64,000 nt of DNA from the NCBI GenBank assembly GCA_018268085.1, contig JAFDXE010000023.1:1-64000 (forward strand). Direction: 5' to 3'. The notes beneath the pieces are model-generated. The model saw nothing but the letters and a program-made list of their open reading frames with translations, made no database searches and had not been told where the DNA came from. The stretch's first letter is position 1. Each line of letters starts with the position of its first letter. The translations under genes were made by a program, and so were the position numbers. Shown here one piece after another: positions 17,669-24,808 of the stretch. Source of the stretch: Bacteroidota bacterium. GTDB taxonomy: Bacteria; Bacteroidota; Bacteroidia; Chitinophagales; Chitinophagaceae.

Positions 17669-18547
17669 TTAAATAGATGATGAAATGATGGATAAGGTTT
17701 GTTTGATCAGGTTTTCTACTGCGGCATTGCCATCTTTACTGAATTCCCGGCTGATCCTGTTGGCAACAATTGCGCTCAGTGAGAGGCAATGATGTCCCAG
17801 AATTTTTCCCATGCCATAGATGGCAGAAGTTTCCATTTCAAAATTGCTGATGCGGTGTGCGCCAAAGTTGAAACTCGTTAAACGATCAATGAGCAGGGGT
17901 TGTGTCAATCCCATTCGAAGTACACGACCCTGGGGGCCGTAAAATCCTGGACAGGTAACAGTGATACCCTGATGAAAATTATGTACAAATTCTTTAAGCA
18001 ATTGCATACTTGCGCCGTTGATATATGGTGCCGTTACACCCTGGTGCAATTGAGTATGGGTATTGAATGCGTGCAGCACCTGTTTTTCTTCTTCATTATT
18101 GCTATGCAGGTAAAAGTTCAGCAGGTTATCCAATCCCAATCCATGCGTGCTGGCTACAAAACTATCCACAGGGATTTCTTTTTGAAGCGATCCTGATGTA
18201 CCAACCCGAATAATGTTTAAGGAGGTTAGATTTTCTTTTATTGTACGGGTTTCAAAATCGATATTCACCAATGCATCCAGTTCGTTTAAAACAATATCGA
18301 TGTTATCGGGGCCAATGCCCGTACTCGTAACCGATATTCGTTTGTTGCCGATATAGCCGGTATGCGTAACGAATTCACGGTGCTGGTTGGTAAATTCTAT
18401 TTTGTCGAAATATTTACTTACTTCTTTCACACGATCGGGATCACCAACAGTAATAATGGTATTGGCAATTTCTTCCGGGCGGCAGTTTACATGGTAAATG
18501 GCTCCACGATTGTTGATGATCAATTCTGATGCTGCAATGCTGTTCAT
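17669..18547 (-). CDS. Nucleoside phosphorylase (uridine phosphorylase-like)
   Basis: From the ATG at 18547 the protein has 292 residues. It shows the PNP/UDP phosphorylase family marks: TVGDPDRVKEVSKYFD, VTSTGIGPDN, RVGTSGSLQ, and NFEMETSAIYGMG near the C-terminus, which forms the nucleoside pocket. It should split uridine or purine nucleosides with phosphate. It is the first gene of the minus-strand operon with dapF, corA and the NUDIX gene. A longer TTG start at 18589 would enter the region next to the tRNA promoter and is rejected. Confidence 0.88.
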   Translation of the reverse strand: MNSIAASELIINNRGAIYHVNCRPEEIANTIITVGDPDRVKEVSKYFDKIEFTNQHREFVTHTGYIGNKRISVTSTGIGPDNIDIVLNELDALVNIDFETRTIKENLTSLNIIRVGTSGSLQKEIPVDSFVASTHGLGLDNLLNFYLHSNNEEEKQVLHAFNTHTQLHQGVTAPYINGASMQLLKEFVHNFHQGITVTCPGFYGPQGRVLRMGLTQPLLIDRLTSFNFGAHRISNFEMETSAIYGMGKILGHHCLSLSAIVANRISREFSKDGNAAVENLIKQTLSIISSSI

Positions 18548-18602
18548 AACAGATGAAAAATTTGATTGCCCAATTTCGTATAATTTCAATGAAAAAATAC
18601 CT

Positions 18603-18610
18603 TATTTTTG
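18603..18610 (+). promoter_or_regulatory. -7 element of the tRNA-Cys gene
   Basis: TATTTTTG fits TAnnTTTG and lies 14 bases before the first tRNA base, giving a leader of roughly 10 bases. No clear -33 element was found. Confidence 0.55.
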
Positions 18611-18624
18611 CTGCGTTTCTAAAA

Positions 18625-18695
18625 GGTCCTTTGGCCGAGTGGCTAGGCAAGGCTCTGCAAAAGCCTCTACAGCGGTTCGAATCCGCTAGGGACCT
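18625..18695 (+). tRNA. tRNA-Cys (anticodon GCA)
   Basis: Folding by hand gives a full cloverleaf: acceptor GGTCCTT (18625-18631) with AGGGACC (18688-18694), D stem GCC/GGC, anticodon stem AGGCT/AGCCT with loop CTGCAAA (anticodon GCA at 18657-18659), variable loop CTAC, and T arm AGCGG-TTCGAAT-CCGCT. The discriminator base is T, the known identity base of tRNA-Cys. CCA is not encoded. Confidence 0.95.
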
Positions 18696-18699
18696 CAGC

Positions 18700-18725
18700 A
18701 TCGCCCCGGCAATAACCGGGGCGAT
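18700..18725 (+). terminator. Hairpin terminator after tRNA-Cys
   Basis: ATCGCCCCGG and CCGGGGCGAT form a perfect 10-bp G+C-rich stem with loop CAATAA, starting five bases after the tRNA. The T-run is weak (TAACTTTT). The next gene starts 12 bases later. Confidence 0.75.
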
Positions 18726-18737
18726 TAACTTTTAGCT

Positions 18738-19139
18738 ATGTTTTCAAAAATCATGTACTATACCGGGATTGTAGCCAGCGTTGCCATCATTCTCGTTTGT
18801 TTTATTCCCTGGGTTCATTACAACAACATCAATGAAACTTTTACCGGATTTCATGTAAAAAGATTTGTTACGGGAAATTATTATGGAAAAGCCGGTGTGA
18901 TCATTAGTATCATGAGTTCCATCATTCTGCTGTGTATGTTATTGCCGCAAACCTGGGCAAAACGTTTTAATCTTTTTTTTGCGGCCTTGTTGTTCGCTTA
19001 TTGCATTCGCACGTATATCATTTTTACGAGTGCCCTTTTTGAAGGTGAGGTAGAAAAAAAGGCAGGGATCTATCTGATCATCATCCTTTCATTCCTGATG
19101 CTGGCTGCTTGTTTGTTTCCAAAAGAAAACCGGAAATAA
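18738..19139 (+). CDS. Small four-helix membrane protein, unknown function
   Basis: The 133-residue protein consists mainly of four hydrophobic helices (about residues 6-26, 54-72, 77-97 and 108-126) with a soluble loop at 28-50. I do not recognise a named family. TAACTTTT at 18726-18733 lies four bases before the ATG and could be a -7 box of a leaderless transcript. A bidirectional terminator separates it from glnS. Confidence 0.7.
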   Translation: MFSKIMYYTGIVASVAIILVCFIPWVHYNNINETFTGFHVKRFVTGNYYGKAGVIISIMSSIILLCMLLPQTWAKRFNLFFAALLFAYCIRTYIIFTSALFEGEVEKKAGIYLIIILSFLMLAACLFPKENRK

Positions 19140-19149
19140 CAGGATAAAA

Positions 19150-19178
19150 AAAAGTATGAAGGGCCGCTTCATACTTTT
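19150..19178. terminator. Bidirectional terminator between convergent genes
   Basis: AAAAGTATGAAG and CTTCATACTTTT form a perfect 12-bp stem with loop GGCCG, with A-run before and T-run after. It can stop both the membrane protein gene (+) and glnS (-). Confidence 0.85.
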
Positions 19179-19198
19179 ACTATTGATCAATAAAGTTT

Positions 19199-20857
19199 CT
19201 ATTTATTGGCTTCTTTACTCCAGGTATCTTTCAGCGTTACGGTTCTGTTAAACACCAGTTGGTTTGCTGTAGAATCTTTATCCAGGCAGAAATATCCTTT
19301 GCGGATAAATTGGTAACGGTCTTCTATAGCCGCTGTTGCAAGGGAAGGTTCGAGATAGGCTTTTTGGATGATCTCCAGTGAATGGGGATTGATAAAATCT
19401 TTAAAATCGCCTTCTTCACTCGCCGGGTTTTCAACTTTAAACAGGCGGTCGTACATTCTTACTTCAGCTTCCAGTGCTGTAGCTATATTTACCCAATGTA
19501 TAGTTCCCTTTACGGAAATACCACTGGTATCATTGCTGCTTTTACTTTCAGGGATATAGCTGCAATGGAGTTCTGTTATATTGCCGTTTACATCTTTAAT
19601 GAACGCATCACATTTTATTATATAAGCACTCTTTAAACGCACCATTGCTCCCGGCGCCAGCCTGAACCATTTCTTTGCCGGTACTTCCATGAAATCTTCT
19701 CTTTCAATCCACAGTTCTTTGCTAAACGGAATGGTTCTCGTACCCATTGATTCATCCGGGCCATTTTCACTGTTCAGCATTTCCGTTTTGCCGTCTTCAT
19801 AATTGGTAATAACCAGTTTTACCGGGTCGAGAACGGCCATTACACGTTTTGCAATTTTATTCAGGTGTTCCCTCAGGCAAAATTCCAACAGGCTGAGGTC
19901 GATGAAATTTTCTCTTTTGGCTACGCCGATCTTGTCGCAAAATGTACGGATACTTTCCGCCGTATACCCTTTTCTCCTGAAACCGCTGATCGTGGGCATG
20001 CGTGGATCATCCCAGCCATTTACAAAACCTTCATTTACCAGTTGCAGTAATTTTCGTTTACTCATTACCGTATAGGTCATGTTTAAACGGGCAAATTCGT
20101 ATTGGTGCGAAGGGAATATTTCCAGTTTTTCTATCAGCCAGTCGTACAATTCCCGATGGGGGATGAATTCGAGTGTACAGATAGAGTGAGTGATGTTTTC
20201 AATACTGTCGCTTTGCCCGTGCGCAAAATCATACATCGGGTAAACACACCATTTATCCCCGGTGCGGTGATGATGCGCATGTTTGATCCTGTAGATAATC
20301 GGGTCACGCATGAGCATATTGGTATGAGCCATGTCTATTTTAGCCCGCAGCACTTTTTCGCCGTCTTTGTATTTACCGGCTTTCATATCGGAAAACAATT
20401 GCAGGTTCTCTTCAACAGACCTGCTACGGTACACACTGTCTTTGCCGGGTTCGGTAGGTGTTCCTTTCAGTGTTGCTATTTCTTCAGAAGTACTGTCGTC
20501 AACATAAGCAAGTCCCTTACGGATAAGCGTAACCGCATATTCATATAGTTTGTCAAAATAATCAGAAGCATATAATTCTTCGGCCCAGTTAAATCCTAGC
20601 CAGCGGATATCATCTTTTATACTTTCAACATATTCTGTGTCCTCGGTAACGGGGTTCGTATCATCAAAACGAAGGTTTGTTTTGCCGCCGTATTTTTTTG
20701 CCAGGCCGAAATTCAGGCAAATACTTTTAGAATGCCCGATATGCAGGTATCCATTAGGTTCGGGCGGAAACCTTGTAACGATTGATGAATATTTACCGGC
20801 AGCGAGATCGGCTTCAACAATTTCTTCCAGGAAATTCAGGCTTTTTTCTTCACTCAT
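19199..20857 (-). CDS. glnS: Glutaminyl-tRNA synthetase
   Basis: The 552-residue class I enzyme charges tRNA-Gln. The HIGH motif is at 39-42 within RFPPEPNGYLHIGHSK, and the KMSKS loop reads VMSKRKL near residue 270. The region DDTNP after it (FDDTNPVTEDTEY) and the C-terminal beta-barrel anticodon domain fit GlnRS rather than GluRS, with length close to E. coli GlnS. Its presence argues that Gln-tRNA is made directly here. TAAATTTG (20874-20881, minus) is its -7 box, 16 bases upstream. Confidence 0.95.
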   Translation of the reverse strand: MSEEKSLNFLEEIVEADLAAGKYSSIVTRFPPEPNGYLHIGHSKSICLNFGLAKKYGGKTNLRFDDTNPVTEDTEYVESIKDDIRWLGFNWAEELYASDYFDKLYEYAVTLIRKGLAYVDDSTSEEIATLKGTPTEPGKDSVYRSRSVEENLQLFSDMKAGKYKDGEKVLRAKIDMAHTNMLMRDPIIYRIKHAHHHRTGDKWCVYPMYDFAHGQSDSIENITHSICTLEFIPHRELYDWLIEKLEIFPSHQYEFARLNMTYTVMSKRKLLQLVNEGFVNGWDDPRMPTISGFRRKGYTAESIRTFCDKIGVAKRENFIDLSLLEFCLREHLNKIAKRVMAVLDPVKLVITNYEDGKTEMLNSENGPDESMGTRTIPFSKELWIEREDFMEVPAKKWFRLAPGAMVRLKSAYIIKCDAFIKDVNGNITELHCSYIPESKSSNDTSGISVKGTIHWVNIATALEAEVRMYDRLFKVENPASEEGDFKDFINPHSLEIIQKAYLEPSLATAAIEDRYQFIRKGYFCLDKDSTANQLVFNRTVTLKDTWSKEANK

Positions 20858-20873
20858 AAAACGAATTGAGCGG

Positions 20874-20881
20874 CAAATTTA
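20874..20881 (-). promoter_or_regulatory. -7 element of glnS
   Basis: On the minus strand TAAATTTG matches TAnnTTTG exactly. The ATG of glnS follows 16 bases downstream. A TTG 22 bases upstream could serve as a poor -33 element. Confidence 0.6.
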
Positions 20882-20942
20882 CGGTTTAAGGTGCGAAAAA
20901 TAGCAATGAGGGAACGGGCTGGGCTGTTGGAAGGTTTTAGAC

Positions 20943-20950
20943 TAATTTTG
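20943..20950 (+). promoter_or_regulatory. -7 element of the PLC-like gene
   Basis: TAATTTTG matches TAnnTTTG, 19 bases before the ATG at 20970. It lies about 60 bases from the divergent glnS -7 box, so the two genes share a short promoter region. Confidence 0.55.
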
Positions 20951-20969
20951 TTGCTCAATTAATGTTATC

Positions 20970-21971
20970 ATGAAACCGATTAAAAGAAGTATCTACACAC
21001 TTTCATTATTGGCAGCAGCCGTTTTTTTACTGAGTTGGGGCATGTATGGTCATAATCACATCAACCGTTCTGCTGTATTTGCATTGCCACCTGAAATACG
21101 ATCATTTTTTTATAACCACATCGATTTTATTACGGAAGAATCTACAATTCCTGATTTACGGAAGTACACATTAAATGATAAGTCGGAAAATCAACGGCAT
21201 TTTATTGATATCGGCGATTCTGCCACCATGAATATCGATTCGCTTCCCCGTACGATGAAAGAAGCAAAAGCTGTTTACAATGAAAAGATGTTTCAACGCA
21301 TTGGCATGTTGCCCTGGTATATCCAGGAGATGATGGAAAAACTTACAAAAGCATTTAAGGAAAAGCGCCGGACAGAAATATTATTCATTGCTGCGGATCT
21401 TGGACATTATATCGGTGATGCCAATATGCCGTTGCATACTTCTATCAATCACAACGGACAACTAACCGGCCAAAAGGGTATTCATTCTTTTTTTGAAGCA
21501 CAGTTACCGGAATACTTCGGTCACCTGTACAATTATAAAGTAAATGAAGCGGTGTACCTTCCGGATATAACTTCAGCTACCTGGGATATCATTAAACATT
21601 CCAACAGCCTTGTTGATAGTTTATTAGCTACCGATAAAAACACAAAAGCATCTTTCAGCTATAAAGGTTTATATAAAACGGGAGCCAATGGAGATACGCT
21701 GAAAAATAAATTCGGGCAGCCTGTTTTCAGTGATGCGTATGCAGCAGCATATCATGCGGCATTGAATGGAATGGTGGAAAATCAGATCCGCCATGCCAGC
21801 CAGGATCTTGCCAATTTCTGGTACACGGCCTGGGTAAATGCTGGTAAACCAGATTTGAATGACCTAGATCCTGAAGAACTAACAAAGGCTAACCGTAAGC
21901 GTTATAAAAAGGAATTTGAAGCCTTTCAGAAAGGGAAATTAATGGGATTTAAATCGGAACGGGAATATTGA
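20970..21971 (+). CDS. Zinc-dependent phospholipase C / S1-P1 nuclease-like protein
   Basis: The 333-residue exported protein has a signal sequence (about residues 1-22) followed at once by WGMYGHNHINR; in this superfamily the mature N-terminal Trp and following His bind zinc. Further ligands appear in QRHFIDIGD and in ADLGHYIGDANMPLHTSINH, the H-x3-D plus H pattern. Phospholipase C and S1/P1 nuclease share this three-zinc fold, so substrate (lipid or nucleic acid) cannot be decided. It is a single gene. Confidence 0.82.
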   Translation: MKPIKRSIYTLSLLAAAVFLLSWGMYGHNHINRSAVFALPPEIRSFFYNHIDFITEESTIPDLRKYTLNDKSENQRHFIDIGDSATMNIDSLPRTMKEAKAVYNEKMFQRIGMLPWYIQEMMEKLTKAFKEKRRTEILFIAADLGHYIGDANMPLHTSINHNGQLTGQKGIHSFFEAQLPEYFGHLYNYKVNEAVYLPDITSATWDIIKHSNSLVDSLLATDKNTKASFSYKGLYKTGANGDTLKNKFGQPVFSDAYAAAYHAALNGMVENQIRHASQDLANFWYTAWVNAGKPDLNDLDPEELTKANRKRYKKEFEAFQKGKLMGFKSEREY

Positions 21972-21993
21972 AGGGAGATTTATATATAATGTT

Positions 21994-22074
21994 GAATTAT
22001 GAATGCTGAATTGATCATTTAGTTCAACATAAGTACTTGCCCAATCACAATTCATAATTCAGCATTCATAATTC
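21994..22074. repeat. 19-bp perfect inverted repeat with 43-base loop
   Basis: GAATTATGAATGCTGAATT (21994-22012) is the exact reverse complement of AATTCAGCATTCATAATTC (22056-22074). It could fold as a hairpin in RNA from either convergent neighbour and may help termination. The right arm is part of the heptamer array. Confidence 0.8.
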
Positions 22075-22109
22075 ATAATTCATAATTCATAATTCATAAT
22101 TCACAATTC
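22047..22109. repeat. Heptamer tandem array, unit ATAATTC
   Basis: Nine successive 7-nt units: ACAATTC, ATAATTC, AGCATTC, then five ATAATTC, then ACAATTC. It ends 10 bases before the desaturase stop, between convergent genes. Confidence 0.9.
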
Positions 22110-22118
22110 AGAATCCCC

Positions 22119-23186
22119 TCACGCTCTTCCCATATTTTTTAAATGCAAAGTATGAGAAACGATTGCATGTCTCATTCTCCGGTACTCTATATACTTAATA
22201 TTGAATTCTTCGCAGGTTTTTTTGATGATCTTGCTGATGGCAGGGTAGTGTACATGCGATATTTTGGGGAACAGGTGGTGTTCGATCTGGAAATTTAAAC
22301 CTCCCACAAACCAGGAAATAACTTTATTACGGGTTGCAAAATTTGCAGTTGTATTTAACTGGTGAATGGCCCATTCGTTTTCAATCTTATTGGTATCTGC
22401 AGGAACCGGAAATGCTGTTTCTTCCACAGTATGCGCCAGTTGAAATACCACACTTAAAATAAAACCGGCAAACAATACCATTACCATAAATCCAATCAGC
22501 CAGGGCACAAATCCCAACAGGTAAATGGGTAAAACAATCATCATAAACGCATATCCCAGTTTGGCAGCCCAGAAAGCAAAATGATCATAAGCGCTCATTT
22601 TTTTCAAAGCAACATCTCCAACTTTTTGTTTAAAATATTTGGTGTAATCACTTACAAATAACCAAACGATCAGCAGCAAAGTGTACAGGAACCATACATA
22701 GTAATGCTGGTAACGGTGAATGGCATATTTTTTTTGGGTGGTACACATTCTCAGCAATGGTTTGATTTCAATATCATCGTCGATGCCATCGATATTTGTA
22801 TAGGTGTGGTGTATAATATTGTGTTTATTATTCCACATAATTGCACTGGCGCCTAAGGCATTGGCTGAGAAAGAGGCGATTTTATTCCAGAATTTACTCG
22901 GACTAAAACTTCCGTGTCCACCATCATGCATCACGTTAAATCCAATGGCAGCCGTTAATACGCCCATCATAATACATTCTGCAATTGCAAACCAGGTTGA
23001 AGGTGTATAAAATACAAGGTGAATATAAATGCTGATGTAGCAGGCCCATAAAAGTATAGCCTTGAAATAAAGTGAGAAATTGCCTGTACTGGCTTTGTTG
23101 TTTTCAACGAAATAATTGTTAACCCTTCTTTTTAATTCCTGGTGAAAATTTGAGCCCTGGAGATTGGCAAATTTTGGAGTAGCCAT
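22119..23186 (-). CDS. Membrane fatty acid desaturase
   Basis: The 355-residue protein has four to five membrane helices and all three histidine boxes of acyl-lipid or acyl-CoA desaturases: HDGGHGSF (box 1), HNIIHHTYTN (box 2, HxxHH) and QIEHHLFP (box 3, QxxHH). The Gln in box 3 is typical of front-end (delta-5/6) type enzymes, which often carry a cytochrome b5 domain; none is fused here. It should introduce a double bond in membrane fatty acids with a di-iron centre. It follows bshB1 by 20 bases and may be cotranscribed. Confidence 0.9.
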   Translation of the reverse strand: MATPKFANLQGSNFHQELKRRVNNYFVENNKASTGNFSLYFKAILLWACYISIYIHLVFYTPSTWFAIAECIMMGVLTAAIGFNVMHDGGHGSFSPSKFWNKIASFSANALGASAIMWNNKHNIIHHTYTNIDGIDDDIEIKPLLRMCTTQKKYAIHRYQHYYVWFLYTLLLIVWLFVSDYTKYFKQKVGDVALKKMSAYDHFAFWAAKLGYAFMMIVLPIYLLGFVPWLIGFMVMVLFAGFILSVVFQLAHTVEETAFPVPADTNKIENEWAIHQLNTTANFATRNKVISWFVGGLNFQIEHHLFPKISHVHYPAISKIIKKTCEEFNIKYIEYRRMRHAIVSHTLHLKNMGRA

Positions 23187-23206
23187 TGATACTTATTTTT
23201 TTGTTT

Positions 23207-23935
23207 TTAGGTATTGTGTTTGATAAGTGCATCAAAATTGCTGATGCCGATTTTTTTCTTTGTTATAAAACCTTCCGCGTATTTAACCCCAATCATTTTT
23301 CCCATCATTTTAGATCGATAAATTACACTGTCTAAAAAATCAGGGGTGGAAATATACGTTTGCGGACCTTCCATTCCGGGTTGATGAAACTGGGTTTTGT
23401 AAGCCCGGATCGCATCCAGTTTTCGTTCGAATACGTTGCTGATATCAACTACAAAATCAGGATTGAGGTACCTGTCCTGGATATAATGTAACACGTATTT
23501 CGGCCTCCATGCTTCCTGCAACACACCTGCCGTAGTTGTTTCAATTTTTCTGAGCCCGGATAAAAACGCTGCATCTGCCACCAACTGTGCACTTCTTCCA
23601 TGATCCGGATGCCGGTCTTCCACTGCATTGCACAAAATTATTTCGGGCTGGTATTTCCTGATCTTCTCAATGATCTTTATCTGGCTTGCCTTATTGTTCT
23701 CAAAAAATCCATCGGCCAGTTGAACGTTTTCCCGGATATCTACCCCAAGAATTTCAGCCGCATCTGCCGCCTCCTGTTTCCTGGTATCAATTGTACCCCT
23801 TGTTCCCAGTTCGCCTTCCGTAAGATCAATGATCCCGGTTGTTTTTCCATTGCTTTTTTCAACCATTAACACCCCCGAACAACTCAATTCCACATCATCC
23901 GGATGTACACCAAAAGCAAGCACGTCAATCTTCAT
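23207..23935 (-). CDS. bshB1: Bacillithiol biosynthesis deacetylase BshB1
   Basis: The 242-residue enzyme belongs to the PIG-L/LmbE deacetylase family and should remove the acetyl group from GlcNAc-malate in bacillithiol synthesis. The zinc motif HPDD is in FGVHPDDVELSCSG; TEGELGTRG and DRHPDHGRSAQLVADA are characteristic of the BshB1 group. It is cytosolic. Other bsh genes are not in the window. It is probably transcribed with the desaturase. Confidence 0.92.
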   Translation of the reverse strand: MKIDVLAFGVHPDDVELSCSGVLMVEKSNGKTTGIIDLTEGELGTRGTIDTRKQEAADAAEILGVDIRENVQLADGFFENNKASQIKIIEKIRKYQPEIILCNAVEDRHPDHGRSAQLVADAAFLSGLRKIETTTAGVLQEAWRPKYVLHYIQDRYLNPDFVVDISNVFERKLDAIRAYKTQFHQPGMEGPQTYISTPDFLDSVIYRSKMMGKMIGVKYAEGFITKKKIGISNFDALIKHNT

Positions 23936-24059
23936 ATTTATCAGTCGTAATATTTGTGCAAATTACTTCATAAAACTGAGAATTCAGCCTCCAAAAACTG
24001 ATAGAAATCATAAATGTGAAATTGTGGAAAAGCCTCATTTAAATCATTAAACAAACGGG

Positions 24060-24707
24060 TTACATCGTTTGTTTTTTGCGGATGTCCTGGAACCCATACA
24101 TGCGTTGAACTTCCTGTACAAATTTTTCGATGGTAGCATCGTCATTGGCTGCATCGTAAGGCTGTTTAAGACTCGTGCTGAAGAAAAAAGCTACGGTCTG
24201 GTATAATCTTGCGGTGAGTCCGCCCTGGTACTCCTTGATAATTTCATAACAATTGTTCCCGGTTTCCCGGTTGATCAGTTTCATCAGTACTTTCCCCTGG
24301 TAAATGGAAAGATCCGTAAGTGGCTTTGTAAATTCCTTTCTCAGTTCCTTTTCCCTGGATCTGATATAGCTTTTTCTTTCCGACTTGCCGCTGATGTGTT
24401 CCAGTTTCGCATTAATATCATTCATCACCACACCGGCCCTACGGGCATAAGGATACGTTACATACACTGCATTTCTCAAACGATTGTATTCATTCCGGGC
24501 AGCTTTTTGCGCCTCGGTCATGTGTGCATAAGTGTAAAAATTTCCCAGCGTTTTCGATTCAATGGTATCGCCGTTGAATATTACGGCTTCCCGAACAATG
24601 GTATCATACTGGCCGTACTGTGCGTTTGCCCTTTGCTGCAGGCACAAAAAAATGCCGGTAATACATACCAGCTTCAGAACGGGAATATGCAGCGCACGGA
24701 AATTCAT
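24060..24707 (-). CDS. DUF4294 family exported protein
   Basis: From the ATG at 24707 the product has 215 residues and a signal sequence ending near QRANAQ. The rest matches DUF4294, a Bacteroidota family of unknown function: NGDTIESKTLGNFYTY, a long charged helical part with KSERKSYIRSREKELRKEF, and LTDLSIYQGKVLMKLINRET. An upstream ATG at 24749 would put 14 residues before the signal. TACATTTA (24713-24720, minus) lies five bases before 24707 and may be its -7 box. It is 102 bases downstream of the haem lyase gene. Confidence 0.82.
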   Translation of the reverse strand: MNFRALHIPVLKLVCITGIFLCLQQRANAQYGQYDTIVREAVIFNGDTIESKTLGNFYTYAHMTEAQKAARNEYNRLRNAVYVTYPYARRAGVVMNDINAKLEHISGKSERKSYIRSREKELRKEFTKPLTDLSIYQGKVLMKLINRETGNNCYEIIKEYQGGLTARLYQTVAFFFSTSLKQPYDAANDDATIEKFVQEVQRMYGFQDIRKKQTM

Positions 24708-24808
24708 GTACGTAAATGTAATTAAATAACGGTACAGGTTAATACGCAACCGGCGTAAAAGTAACCTTAAAATTTTTGTGAAAATGTTCCGGGAATGATG
24801 TTAAAAGT

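Noticed and set aside
22047..22109. Possible CRISPR array
   Set aside because: Units are 7 nt without spacers, and no cas gene is in the window. The same holds for 43503-43563.
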